A stretch of 64,000 bases of DNA from Homalodisca vitripennis (lineage: Eukaryota > Arthropoda > Insecta > Hemiptera > Cicadellidae): NCBI RefSeq assembly GCF_021130785.1, contig NC_060213.1:98324501-98388500 (forward strand), in the 5' to 3' direction. Made by a program: the position numbers and the translations under genes. Positions 35,471-46,803 of this stretch are shown here, piece by piece (the first letter of the stretch is position 1; the number at the start of each line of letters is the position of its first letter). The notes beneath the pieces are model-generated. The model saw nothing but the letters and a program-made list of their open reading frames with translations. It made no database searches and had not been told where the DNA came from.

Positions 35471-36239
35471 CTTTTAAAGAAAAAAAATAATCTTAATAAA
35501 AAAGGCTTTATAAACTTTGTTATTAACTATTGCCATGTCTATGTTGGAAGATGAACAGTTTAAGACGAAGCGTAGTCTACCAAAATTGACCCTTGTTCTT
35601 GATCATCGTTCTACAATCGTTAACTTTTTCAGTATTTTTTTAAAATTCTTCAAGAAAGAGGTGAAAATGTTCTCTTAACCAGAAAGATATATAGGTAAGA
35701 AAAATATAAGACTTAAATATATAAGGTTTTGTGCGTGTTTAACATCTTATGTTTGTGGGATGTATTTGTTGTCTGATTGGTGTATTATAAATGGACTTCA
35801 TTCCTGGTTATTTTCTCTAGACTACACACCGATAAAAATCTTTTTTTCTCCAAAACGGATACAGGAGAAATTTGGTGAACTTTTAGTAAAACAAATTGTC
35901 TCAGTGGCGCTTGCGTAGAACTTCAAAATCTTCTTATATAAACAGTAGTAATAAATATATAAGTTACATTGCTTTTACAGATCAAGTATAGGACACGTTG
36001 AGATAGAAATTATGCACGATTATACTTACTTATACTAAATTATTTAATATACTTTTAATATTTAAGTAAAATATGCATAAACCACTTAATAACCGTACGA
36101 ATAACCCACGCACGATAGGAATGTTTCTTTACTATATTTTCCACGTATGTTTGCAAATGCTCTTCGTATGATTACTTCTTACTTTATGCCGTAACATTAC
36201 TAGACACTAAAGGGTTATTAAAATATGTATATATACAAA
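35471..36239. other. No gene recognised
   Basis: AT-rich, no supported frame. Confidence 0.5.
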
Positions 36240-36243
36240 TTGA

Positions 36244-36525
36244 ATGAATAAGCCAATGCAAAGCGGAGTTCGCCAATTCAAAAGAAACATTACTGACAGA
36301 ACAGTTTTTCTCAAAGGAAACTTTCTTAAAAACAGTTTGAATATAAACACCGAGAAATACGTTTTGGCTTTGGCTTGTTTTATTCCAACTCTTACTAAAA
36401 ATCCAAAAATCTGTAGAAGAAATTATACTGCTTGTTCGATTTCTTTGTATTTCCTTAAAATTTTAGCTAACACACGTCTGTTTACTACAAGTATTTTTAA
36501 CGCTATAATATTAATTCACACATAA
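36244..36525 (+). pseudogene. Unknown ORF sharing a peptide with 16.5 kb
   Basis: A 93-codon frame contains TVFLKGNFLKNSLNINTEK, shared in frame with 16490-16560. The nucleotide match covers 36295-36430. I do not recognise it; it is probably a fragment of a transposon protein. Confidence 0.35.
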
Positions 36526-37479
36526 TTTTCAAGACTACAGTTACCGTTATAGACTAAATATAACAAAAACTATATTTGCGCTAGTTATTAATTATAAGGA
36601 ATTGACTATTTACTTGATTTAAATAGGTTAATTCAATATGTATAAAATACAAAACACATTTTATTAATGAAAATGCATCTCTAAATGTGTTGCTGAGCGC
36701 AAATATTGAGAATGGTTGGACCAATTTGCAAATTGAAAAAACATATTTGGAATACGAGAAAGATTTGTATGAAGAGAAAGATCTGAAAAGTTACCTGGAA
36801 TATGTTAGAATTCGGACTAAAGTTTATTATTTATGTTTCATAATCCAAATTTAACTAACACTAAACAGCTGTTGACACTTTCAGTTGAAGTTCGTCAAAG
36901 AGGCAGAAACATTTGTTTAATTTTAAATTTTTAATGCAGTTCTTGATCAATAGTGATGGAGATATCAAAGACAAATAAATCAAATTTAATATTTACTCCG
37001 GATCGCGCCAATGACGAATTTAAACTATATAAGGCATTAATTTAAACACCGTTACAAAATCAAAGCTTAATGAATAAAGCTGTTAATTTTTTTACATAAG
37101 GTGATAAAAACTGGTGGTATTGGTTGACAATGTGATATGATATTTTATCAGTGCATTAAGGAAAAACAAACAGTAACATAAATCAACGATCCATTCTTTC
37201 CTAGAGCTTGTAGGTCCGAAAAGACTTCTATAACGCAAAACCGTATAAAAGATTATTTTTAAGTGGTAACTGACTTTAAGGATTTTCCCCTTATACCGAA
37301 TATGTTAATATATTTATTATCCTATCCTTAATAAATTTCTGAAAAAAGTCCTCCTATGTATGATTATTTTATGCATAGAGACAATAAGGCTAACTGAACT
37401 ATGGAACTCGAAATATGTTAAACCGAAAGTAAAATACAATATTAAGATTTTGGTTTAATATTCAACAACATCTTTAGTG
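36526..37479. other. No gene recognised
   Basis: AT-rich, no supported frame. Confidence 0.5.
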
Positions 37480-37940
37480 TCTTCAATGTTTGCTACATGT
37501 TCTAAAACTAACAATGACATACATTCGCATTTGCAGTGCTGTATAAAACATACATTATGGCTGAAAAAACAATTCTAAACAAAAAGATAGTCTAAATACA
37601 AAACATAAAAGTTAAACATTCTATGGTCGATTGACTCATACATTCATTCTGCAGCAACAAACCAAGACTAGCATCTATGGCTAGAAAACACGAATTAACA
37701 GCCAACGCAAACCAACCTAGGCTCTTCGCTAACTCTAAATGGGCTGGGAGGGGATTCCACAAACGGCATGCAGACTATAACTATAAATGAATAATTGAAG
37801 ATAGCAATTCTATGGAAAGGAATTTACAACACCGACCCGACTAGTGCGGGTGTATATAAACCTAATATTTATTCGAAATCATTTACAAAACATTTTGAAA
37901 ACGTCCTTTGGAAATAGGATAAAGAATCCGAAAAACTCTT
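37480..37940 (-). repeat. Diverged repeat related to 17.33-17.76 kb
   Basis: Patchy similarity in the same order (TTCTAAAACTAACAATGA near 37500, an ATGGGCT block near 37740, an AAACTCTTATAT block near 37935). Possibly the same LINE family 3' region. Confidence 0.25.
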
Positions 37941-38189
37941 ATATAATGCAATTTCAACGCTGACATTCGTACATAGTAGGTGAATTATACTCAATTTTGT
38001 AAAGTTATTATTATTGTTTCCCCTTAGTCAAGTTAAACAAGTTACTTATCTTTTACTTAAGAGGAACAAATTAAAAGGAAACAGTATAATATGTTGATTG
38101 TCTGATATTATGTCTTTAATAGTATATAATTTACGCAGTTATTGTCTGAAGACTTGAGCAAATGTGATTGTTGAATTTCAGAAGAAGCT

Positions 38190-38370
38190 CCAGTCTTCCT
38201 CTTTTTGCAGCGTCTGGAATCTAAGGCTGTCACAGACTTGACTTCTAGAATCTGGAGTCATGTTCGTCTGAATAGATTTAAAACGTTGGTGACAAAGTAG
38301 CTCAAAACGAACTGTTGACATCGTTTTGTCATCAGACACACCTATACTGCTACTAAATATAGTGTAATCT
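38190..38370 (+). repeat. Dispersed repeat e, copy 2
   Basis: GAAGCTCCAGTCTTCCTCTT, TTTGCAGCGTCTGGAATCT, GCTGTCACAGACTTGACTTC, TAGAATCTGGAGTCATGTTC. A partial second copy (GTTTCGCTCCAGTCCACCAT then CTGGAATCTGATGCTC) lies at 38505-38545 beside the LINE fragment. Confidence 0.75.
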
Positions 38371-38436
38371 AGACTATCTATTTTCATTTTACGTGCAAAA
38401 GAGTGCATTACGATGTTTTACACGCGATTTCTAAGC

Positions 38437-39451
38437 ACGGTAGAGCAACCGAGTTCCCTATACATAACGTAGCTGTGGTGGAAGGTTTTATTCAATGTGA
38501 ATGTGGAGTTTCGCTCCAGTCCACCATCTGGAATCTGATGCTCTTAAAAAGTTTCTGATCAGAACTTCAAGAAGCGGACTGAGTGTTGCAGCTATGAAGT
38601 TTATCTTTACTGCTCTGGTGAGGTCAGTGCTTGAATATGGCAGCGTTGTCTGGTCACCCTATCAGGTTGGTCATATCCAGCAGCTCCAAAGTGTCCAGGA
38701 TCGCTTCTTGCGGGTGGTTGGAGTCAAATGTGGATTTGAATGCAGAACTGTGCCATTGGAGGATTTGGGGATTTCCTTGGGTTTGAACTCGCTTGTGAAG
38801 CGTAGACAACTTTTAGATGTGGGTTTTCTCCATAAATTAATTAACGGAGACGTGAATTGTCCAGAACTGCTCAGGCGGATCGACTTCCGAGTGCCTCATC
38901 AGACCAGGTCCCTTCACACTTTCTGCCGTCGTGTCTACTCAACCAATTATGTATATCACAGCACTATCCCGAGACTTCACAGACTTGGAAACCTCGTCTC
39001 CTCCCAGCATGACTTTTTCAGTGATAGTGTTATGCACCTGAAAAAACATTTTCTTTTGTTGTAGACATTGACACCTGCCTCATAGTAATATGTGTATATA
39101 TTTATTTATTTCTGTTTTTTCCTCTACTCTTTTCTACATGCATACTTTAAATTTTTTTTCCCCCTTTTATTGTAATAAATTATTCCTATGTAGTATATGT
39201 GTAAGTGCAGATGGATGTATAATTGATTGTATAATTACTGTTACTATTTATTATTGTTGCTATGCTATTATTGTTATTTTCTATATAGTCTATTTTACAT
39301 GTTATTGCTATGTTGTAGCAATTTATTTTGGCATTGTTAATAATTTATAATGTGGATCATTTTCATTAGCTTATTGTTGGATATAAGAATATCTTATTGT
39401 TTTTTCCATGTACTAATAGTGTTACCGTAAATAAATAAATAAATAAATAAA
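38437..39451 (+). mobile_element. LINE fragment with ORF2 C-terminus and (AAAT)n tail
   Basis: 38437-38485 aligns with the RT region at 30535-30590. From about 38540 a long frame encodes the ORF2 C-terminus. A ~390-base 3' untranslated region ends in AAATAAATAAATAAATAAAT at 39429-39451, a classic LINE tail. RT core sequence between the two parts is missing, and a piece of repeat e sits at the join (38505-38545). Confidence 0.75.
38501..39064 (+). CDS. LINE ORF2 C-terminal domain, Jockey/CR1-type
   Basis: An uninterrupted 187-codon frame includes IFTALVRSVLEYGSVVWSPY, then GHIQQLQSVQDRFLRVVG, RRQLLDVGFLHKLINGD, ELLRRIDFRVP and a stop at 39062-39064. These are the post-RT thumb and C-terminal motifs common in insect APE-type LINEs. 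The first ~15 codons derive from repeat e rather than the LINE. Without endonuclease and RT core it cannot act alone. The long open frame suggests a younger insertion than the LINE at 6.4 kb. Confidence 0.75.
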   Translation: MWSFAPVHHLESDALKKFLIRTSRSGLSVAAMKFIFTALVRSVLEYGSVVWSPYQVGHIQQLQSVQDRFLRVVGVKCGFECRTVPLEDLGISLGLNSLVKRRQLLDVGFLHKLINGDVNCPELLRRIDFRVPHQTRSLHTFCRRVYSTNYVYHSTIPRLHRLGNLVSSQHDFFSDSVMHLKKHFLLL

Positions 39452-40700
39452 GTTGACTCCAGATTATAATCACTCGCTCAACTACTTTAACCCCAAATAA
39501 TCTTAGTATACTTCTCATACTGACCAATATAATCAATTTTTATTTTGAAACACATTTCTTAACTTTGAAGTTATAATTTTTAACTTGCTCCACTTTGTAA
39601 TTCACAAGTTATAAGGTGTGTCTTATCAACCAACTAATTTAATATTATCAGTAACACAATGTCTGCTAAATTTGAAAAGTTTCCCTAAAATTTCTCATGC
39701 GTTAATTAACATTTTTTATCACATGTAATAGATTTTTTGGAGATAAAAACTTCGATTTTCACTGTGTTTGTTAAAACAGTACTGTTGTTCAATTTTATTT
39801 TATACTTCTTTAGGTATACATATTCACCCTTAGGTGAAATATTTGGTCAGAGTAGTCTTCATCCAATTAAGAATATTAGAAATATTTTCATACGTTCTGA
39901 ATAGGTAGGTAAGTGATTTTACTTATTTCTACCTATTTTAATAAATTTACTTGAGATGTTGGTCATTGCAGAAATGTACCTGCGTAATAAAAGTAGTAAT
40001 CTGGACTAAGAGAGAGTTTTAGCTTAGCGTTTTTCAAAGAATTTTTTTCTCAGAATAACTTTACGCACATATTCTCAGTGTAGCGTTTTGAAGAATAATA
40101 TTACAATCTTTTTTTAGTTTTACAATTTTAAAATTTTAAAATGGATTTGTGCCTTTAAATCATAGTAGTTGATGGATCGAAATTTATTAGTAAGTATTTT
40201 ATCTACCTATTAAGTGGGTATGATATCGGGTTGAATACACCTTTAGGTAGATTAACGAAGCAAGTCATGCTTTTAATTAAAAATAGAATGATATCTAGTC
40301 CACATTTTGTGAGATTGAATTAAATATTTACTTTTTTGCTGCATAAAAACGATATTCTCCTTTCGATATAGACTTAGTTTGGTTATACATATACTATATT
40401 TTCTATTTGGGCTGGAAACACTTTTTCTGAGAATTTTATTTTGAATGTGCATAACTATCTACAAATATACATCATAATAAGTTAATCTAAACAATATTCA
40501 TTACATTTCATTAGATGAATAGGTTTTTTAGTCAATAACAGTGTAAAGAAAAAGATAAATCTACCAGTATCTGGTAAAGAAATTAATCACCATCTAAGTG
40601 AGAAACATGTGATAAGTTATATTCTTTACACAAAAATGAGTATTAAGATTAAACATAACGCAAAGAGTTTACCTGAAATTAGGTTTAATTTTAAACAATT
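39452..40700. other. No gene recognised
   Basis: AT-rich sequence between the LINE tail and transposon 2. No open frame with a domain. Confidence 0.5.
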
Positions 40701-40732
40701 GAATCGATATTTGTTAAAAGGGCTGAAGTTAC
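40701..40732 (+). repeat. Left terminal inverted repeat of transposon 2
   Basis: GAATCGATATTTGTTAAAAG then GGCTGAAGTTAC; pairs with 42184-42215. Confidence 0.75.
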
Positions 40733-40794
40733 ATTTTTTCAAATACGAATTTTATGTTAAAATCAGACTCTACACATATAAATGGACAATTTGA

Positions 40795-41145
40795 GTTAAA
40801 AAGGCTGTTGTACAATCATTAGAAGTGTTGATAGTAGCATGCTGAAAATTGGGATTTATGTTTGTTGTAAATAAATAGTCAGAGGATTAATAATTAAGTT
40901 AATGTTTATTAATTAGCAAATATATACACATTAAGCACACCGACAATGTAACACGTGGAAGACGTACGGAAAAGAATAATAATAATATTTATCTATAACA
41001 GCTGTTGTAAAAGTTGGCGCATGCGCACGTTGATTTCTTTGCTGTCGTAGTGTGTGTCTGTGTGAACCACCAATACACGCGGGTATTGTCAATTATTTAT
41101 AACAATGTTAAATGGGCAGATGTACAGCACAAGTGCCTTTTTAAC
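40795..41145. repeat. Left subterminal repeats of transposon 2
   Basis: GTTAAAAAGGCTGTTGTACA at 40795-40814 and GTTAAATGGGCAGATGTACA at 41107-41126. An inverted GCCTTTTTAAC lies at 41135-41145. All are variants of the terminal motif. Confidence 0.65.
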
Positions 41146-41407
41146 AAAAACCAACATTAGCGCTAGTTACAGTGCTGTTTGACAGCTTATACATCTAACC
41201 TCACTCTGTTCTGTTGTAGCTATAAGTCTGTTGAATCTATAGGTCACATTGCTAATATTTTAGTATAAAAAAAAAAATTAAACAGTTTTTCCCCATTGTT
41301 GGCCATAGCTATTCACCTTGCGATAGAGATTTCTCTATTATAAAGAGGCGCCTCAGAAAACGTGACCGTCTGGGCTATACATTGTACACGAGTTAACATC
41401 TCTCATA

Positions 41408-41850
41408 ATTCAAAGCAGCTCATCCCAGAAGTTTTTGGTTGTGGAGGCTAACGAGGACATCATCTATGACTACCAATCTTGGTGGCCAAACTTTTATAAG
41501 AAATCGCCCATTCCCTGTGAAACCAAGAAGAAACCTAAACAGGAGCAAATATCATTCGGCATCAGTTCGCTGTACCATTTTGAATACGATACTGAAAAAA
41601 AGGTGTATGCACTGCTACGCCCTGTATCAATGGAATCGTAAAGTACTCCTTCAGACAGGCCCACTCGACCATGGTTCAAGTACAGCTACACACAAGTTTG
41701 CTGTATTCGGAGTTGGGAGCACCATTAAAACTAAACAAAATGATTGATATAGAGAAGGCTCTTCCATATGTTCCAGATGAACATCAAGACTACTATGAAA
41801 ACTTTTTAGCCAATATCATGGCTCTGTTCACTGGTAATGAAGATGAGTAA
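41408..41850 (+). pseudogene. C-terminal remnant of a DUF7869-like transposase
   Basis: The first frame (to a stop at 41641) has VVEANEDIIYDYQSWWPNFY and ISFGISSLYHFEYD. After a shift, the frame at 41671-41850 has LLYSELGAPLKLNKMIDIEK, ALPYVPDEHQDYYENF and a natural-looking stop. The order (W-x-x-x-F/Y-x-K block, then a Pro-Leu-x-x-x-K-x-x-D-I block) matches the end of the protein at 27098-27407 (VFKSWIKFLSPLYAKS, LPLKKAKYDDIQHLKRF). The DSCAGQNKN core is absent from this copy. Membership is inferred from this motif order together with the related transposon ends. Confidence 0.5.
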
Positions 41851-41998
41851 TATTTTGACGTTTAAAGCATTATAAGGAATAATTAAGTTGTATTTTAAGC
41901 TAACTAATGTATATTTATGAATTTGTATTATTAATATACATGTTATAAGAATGTATGATACATTTTTATTAGAATTTTTGGCTTAAAATACAATTTTT

Positions 41999-42018
41999 GT
42001 TAAAAGGGCAGATGTTCA
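41999..42018 (+). repeat. Right subterminal repeat of transposon 2
   Basis: GTTAAAAGGGCAGATGTTCA, a direct copy of the left-end motif, about 170 bases inside the right end. Confidence 0.7.
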
Positions 42019-42183
42019 TAAAATTTTAAAAAATCTGTTACCAAGAAACATAAATATTTCAAATAAAAATTGCCATAAAATACTCCTGGGCATCATATGT
42101 TTATGTGAAAAAATCATTGTCTATGTACAAGTAGCCGTTTTCAAACTGGAGATTTTTTTCCGTTTTCCGAAAGTTTGCGTTTT

Positions 42184-42215
42184 GTTACATCAGCCCTTTT
42201 AGCAAATAGCGATTC
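42184..42215 (-). repeat. Right terminal inverted repeat of transposon 2
   Basis: On the minus strand: GAATCGCTATTTGCTAAAAG then GGCTGATGTAAC. Confidence 0.75.
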
Positions 42216-42344
42216 AACTGAGCTAGGTCCCAGTATAAAAAACACATGATCTGTGTTTGTTTTATACTAGGGCAATTTCATCAAATGCCAATATAAACAA
42301 AACTGTCGATTGAGAGAACAAAACATATCAGAAAACATTAACAT

Positions 42345-42623
42345 ATGATCTATTATAATCTCAACAGCTATATTTTAGTTTTAGTTATAATATTAGAGAT
42401 AAGCTGGAAGATGTCTGACTCTAGAGGTCTTTCGTTCACAAAGAAAATGCAGTTTTTGACTGAAGGAGTTTGGATTCTGCTATTTACAGTTAACAAAATA
42501 GAGTTTCATCATAACAGGACTGGTTTTATAAGAAATTTTAGTGTGGACACTCCGATATCAGATCTCATAGAATGTCCACATACATATTCTATCATGAGGG
42601 ATGCAGTTTGTGGAAGTAAATAA
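42345..42623 (+). other. Open frame of 92 codons, unrecognised
   Basis: Begins with a hydrophobic stretch (YILVLVIILEIS) that could be a signal or membrane segment. No family recognised, and no homologue in the window. It may be a chance frame. Confidence 0.15.
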
Positions 42624-42689
42624 GAGAGATCTCACTGCGTTTAGTGTTTTATGCAAAACTAATTCCTATGTTTAATTTTTTATTTATAG

Positions 42690-44130
42690 AGCCAGCTGTA
42701 CAGGGGTTTCCTACAGCCCATTGCCTTGAGGGTTTTAAGGAGTGATGCGACTGGTGGCAGTCCTATTACCGAATACATACTCGTTCATTTATTGTGACAT
42801 AAATGAGGTCACTTTATCAAAATGAATGAACGTATGCCGAATACTGTAAACAGTTGCTTGAATTTTGATATTAAAATTTCTGATGAAAGATCTGGGCAAG
42901 GAAATGCAAATGGAAATCTTGAATAATCGTCTACAATAGTAATAATGTACTGGTTTCTTAAAGATGTTTTGAGATGCCTTTTGAATTCAACATGAAGTAG
43001 TTCAAATGGAGTTGTTTATTAGATAAGTTTTATTTGATAATTTCTGCAAAATCCAGGTTTTAATTCTGCATAAACACTGCAAGAATATGTAAATTTCCTT
43101 ACTTCTTCTATGGTGTTTGGTAAATACTTTGTTCTGACCCAGCGAAACCTTCGTGTTTCGCCTGGATGGCATAGTAAATTGTGAAAACTTCTCAGCTGAT
43201 CAAGTTTTTCATTAATGTAACTACAATTTTCGGCACGTTTTAAGGTGTCATCAGCAACATTTTCTCGGCCAGGACTTTAAATAATGTAATACCTGTAACA
43301 ATACAGTTCAATTCGCCACCTCATGATCTCATTCTTTATTTACCAAACAACTTTGAATGGAACGTAAAGGAAACAGATTTCTTAACAGTAAACAACTTAA
43401 AGAGCCTCCTGAGTAAAAAGTCACACCACTTCCGGACAGCCTCTATGATAGCATACGCTTCTTTTTCTAAAGAATATGCTTCAACTCAATTAAATTGTGA
43501 CCTCGTGAAAAGGACGCCACTGGAAATCCATTTAAGGTTTGGTGCTGTTGTAGTACCAGAAACATCTGTCTCTATCATAAAAGGCTGATCAGGACAAATA
43601 AGGAACATATAAATCTCTTTCTTAAAAGTTAAAAAAAAATAGAAATAAATATAAATAGTTTGGCGTCGGGACGAACACATTCTTTTTAAGTGGCTGCAAC
43701 TTTTCTGAAAATTTGGGTAAGAACTTAGAAAAATTACAAAACATGCTAACTATTCTCCTGAGAGAAACGCTATCTACAGGAAGAGGAAGATTCTTCAGAG
43801 GCAGAAGATGGCTCAGGTCCAGTTCACTCCATTATAAGAAGTGTGTTACCAAAAACATTAATTGTAGTCATTGAAAACTAACGTTTAGTTTTGTTAAGAT
43901 GCATACCTATTTGATCAAAGCTTGCATGCATCTGTTCAGATTTTTATCGCGGTCTTCCTGAGTCTTGAGTGAAAATAAAACATCACTTAGGTGATGTTTT
44001 ACATTTCTCATAACCTTTAGCACCATAAATAATGAAATTGTATTTTTTACAAGGGTGTAACAAATAGGTTGGATATAATACCTTCTGTAATGAACCCGTT
44101 TGCCAAGTTTTGTAACAATCTTAAAGATAA
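42690..44130 (-). pseudogene. Ty3/Gypsy pol remnant (RT end, RNase H, integrase)
   Basis: Read on the minus strand. HHLSDVLFSLKTQEDRDKN (near 44000) is a degraded YLDD region of the RT, followed by NFSKFLPKFSEKLQPL near 43700. The RNase H part has PFMIETDVSGTTTAP and SLEKEAYAIIEAVRKW near 43590-43430. PGRENVADDTLKRAE near 43270 marks the tether end. FHNLLCHPGETRRF...SCSVYAELKP is the integrase zinc domain; its last cysteine is tyrosine. The integrase core shows YIITIVDDYSRFPFAFPC near 42910 and SRITP.NPQGNG near 42740. Many stops and frame shifts break it, and the aspartate expected in the VDF motif is glutamate. No LTRs are visible. It is a dead fragment. Confidence 0.85.
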
Positions 44131-45199
44131 CAACAAAAATAAAATTCATTTAATAAAATATGATAAGGCGTAAAGCTGCTAATAAAAGCAGAAATTGGAA
44201 AAATGTCCTTTATTTTTAGCTTAGAATTAAAATTAAAATCTGATAATACATAACCGGTCCAAAGTTTTGTTACACCTTTTATGTACATATTTTTCAATGA
44301 TATCTACGTACAATATGGTTTATTTTTGAATAACCTCTTTTTAGGAAGTTATTTTTATTTATTGTTACCAAATACTTGAACATCTTTGTAATAAATAGTT
44401 GTTTAATACCTTATACTTAAAATAATGAGATAGAACATAATTTAACGCAAAAAATGGTGGGAAGAAATTGTATAAAAATTTAAATCTCTATAGCCAGTGG
44501 GGAAAATGGTATATATGATCTTAAATATGACAAAATGCTAAGCCTTTATACTACTTTATTTATAGTATATAAAAGTTGAGTTTTTACTCTTACCATAGTA
44601 TGTTTTGCTTAAAAGTTATTTACATTTTTGTGGTCTCTTCACTTATTGAAAAAAACACATCCCTGAGGACACACATCTCTAAAAATTTGTATCGTGGATT
44701 ACATTATTTTGTAATTTTATTTTTCCACTACGATTTTATTTGTTAATTTCTTATTAATAAAGCTTGAACAATGTCAAAAAGATTGACATGACTCCAATCT
44801 TTACAGCGTGTTACACAATATAAAATACGGTTAGAGATTTGTTGTTTTTAGACATCCCTTGGATTTACCTAATCTAAGAAACATGGTCAGTTTGTTCTAT
44901 ACCAAGAATAGGTTCTACTGGGGAGTATAAATCAGCACCAATGCTAATGAAGGCATTACATACCTAATCAGCAAAGCAATTCGATTTTATTTTATTTTGA
45001 TTTGACAAAACGCCTAATAGTCTTAGAAACATTTCATGAATATTAAAAAATCATTTCAAAATAACCGATCGTATTCGGGAATATACTAAATATTACCATG
45101 TTTAATAAATTTAATACCCAATATATTTATTTCGTAAATTAAAATACTACCTTTAAATACAGGTATATCACATTCGATGATAAACAAAACATTACTATG
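44131..45199. other. No gene recognised
   Basis: AT-rich, no supported frame or LTR. Confidence 0.5.
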
Positions 45200-46010
45200 T
45201 TAAAACACTCAGTTCCGCCTACGCATTTATTTTTTTCTCATAAGTATTCTAAATGTGTAAAATACATTTTTACGTTCACGTTTCCGTTATTTTGTTACAG
45301 GAAAGACATTAAGGAATGTTCCATACGAAGGCCCAACGTAATCTAACACAACCGCTGTAGAAAGGAATGTACGTGACCGGAAAGAGCTGTTCAAGGTGAA
45401 ATTTCACTTAGTTGATATGCTGTAGTGAACTGTCTGTAAGGTACCAAATTGCTTTCTTTCCTAAAATCAAGCTAACACACATTTTTATATTTTTATGATG
45501 GGTAGTATTAAACAAGAAACGTTTTAGTTGTCACTAAAATAAAAACTATAAAGAATATCATAAACTAGTACATAAAATGTGTAAAGATTAGTTCAGGTTA
45601 GTTAAGACTATGTTTTAGGAAAAATTTTTAATGTTACACATATAATTTAATGCATTGATAAGCTACAGGGGGTTTGTATTAAGAGCGGAGACTTTCAGAT
45701 ATTGATTTGATAATTGATAATAATTATCAAACATAAATTATAAACTAAATAACATAAGAGACATAGCCATGAAAAATAAAGCGTTATGGAGATTATATAT
45801 ATATATATACTGTATATATATAATGATATAATACCAAGAGCAATAACAAACCGTAACTCCTTCCATTAAAGAGATAGTTCGACATGGACACTTCCTTCAG
45901 TCTTAGTCTAAGCTCATTCAATCAATCAAGGCGCAAAAGTTTACTAACGTGCTTATAGTTTGCAGTTATTACTTAGCGTTTGGTTTGTGTACTGAAAAAT
46001 AATAACTCAT
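45200..46010 (+). repeat. Dispersed modules a and b, copy A
   Basis: Module a (45205-45520) has CCGCCTACGC, TTTTGTTACAGGAAAGACAT, GTTCCATACGAAGGCCCAA, GTAGAAAGGAATGTACGTGA and CTGTAAGGTACCAA. Module b (45850-46000) has AACTCCTTCCATTAAAG, TTCGACATGG and CTAAGCTCATTCAATCAAT. The same order is found at 50110-50700 and 56215-56960. Confidence 0.8.
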
Positions 46011-46524
46011 TATTTTAAACTCAACAATTTACGTTTAGATCAAATGTCAAAACATTTACATTGTAATGTGTACGATATCAAATATTATATTGGACGAATA
46101 CAGGTACTTACAGTAACTCGTAATCTTGCATCTTCGAATGGCTGGTTATTAAACTCAATTTAATAAATACAAAAGAATACAGAATCAAATACCATGAAAT
46201 ACTTAAAAGTTCATTGCAGTTATTACCATTATTTCAGACGGATATCTTCGGCTTATAAAGAATTATTTTACGTTTAACAAAGCCACTGCTGTGTGTTACC
46301 TGAAAATAAAGAAAAGAGACAGTTATAACTTTTAATATTCTCGATTAGGTGAGAATTAAAAAATCTGTTTTCTTTTTAACAAAGCTCATATTATTATTAC
46401 TGAGGAATTATATGTATTTGTGAAAACTTTGAATACTGTCATAGATTATCTTTGGTTACAAGAAAATTGCAAATATTATTTATACACTAATTTTGAGTGA
46501 TTAATTGCAACGGAACGGAGACAA

Positions 46525-46700
46525 CGAATTGTATCCTGCGGCATCTGGCAGCTTGATGAAGGTTTAATCTTGTTTAATGATGGTTTATATACACGACGAA
46601 AGAGATCCGACAATAATTCAGCCCAGAGTTGGAAGTAGAAGAGGATTTCCTAATCTGAACAAAGATAAGTCCATTTAAATGTCTTTATTCCCCTTTATAA
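46525..46700 (+). repeat. Module c, copy A
   Basis: TATCCTGCGGCATCTGGCAG, TGATGAAGGTTTAATCTTGT, AGAGATCCGACAAT; matches 57335-57510. Confidence 0.8.
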
Positions 46701-46717
46701 GCATTACTCTGTATGTA

Positions 46718-46722
<5 letters not shown>

Positions 46723-46765
<43 letters not shown>
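46723..46765. repeat. (AT)n microsatellite
   Basis: About 21 AT dinucleotides just left of the mariner insertion. Confidence 0.95.
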
Positions 46766-46767
<2 letters not shown>

Positions 46768-46803
46768 GTTATAAGGTTTTTATTTCGGTAGATAAAATAT
46801 CTA

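Larger units (their letters stand above)
40701..42215 (+). mobile_element. Second DNA transposon, related to that at 25.3 kb
   Basis: Starts GAATCGATATTTGTTAAAAG and ends with CTTTTAGCAAATAGCGATTC. The inverted ends agree over about 32 bases with four or five differences. The ends share the layout of transposon 1: GAA, then GCT or GAT, then GCTAAAAGG or GTTAAAAGG, then TGA. The 4-base flanks AATT (40697-40700) and AACT (42216-42219) could be a diverged target duplication. Several subterminal copies of GTTAAAAGGGCAGATGT occur at both ends. The interior carries only the C-terminal part of the related protein, so this 1.5-kb copy is an internally deleted derivative. Confidence 0.7.

Noticed and set aside
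41439..41747. 102-codon frame overlapping the transposon 2 protein
   Set aside because: Its frame lacks the family motifs; the frames at 41408-41641 and 41671-41850 carry them.
42690..44130. Functional retroviral-type pol gene
   Set aside because: Multiple stops and shifts, a lost zinc-binding cysteine and no LTRs show it is a dead Gypsy fragment.
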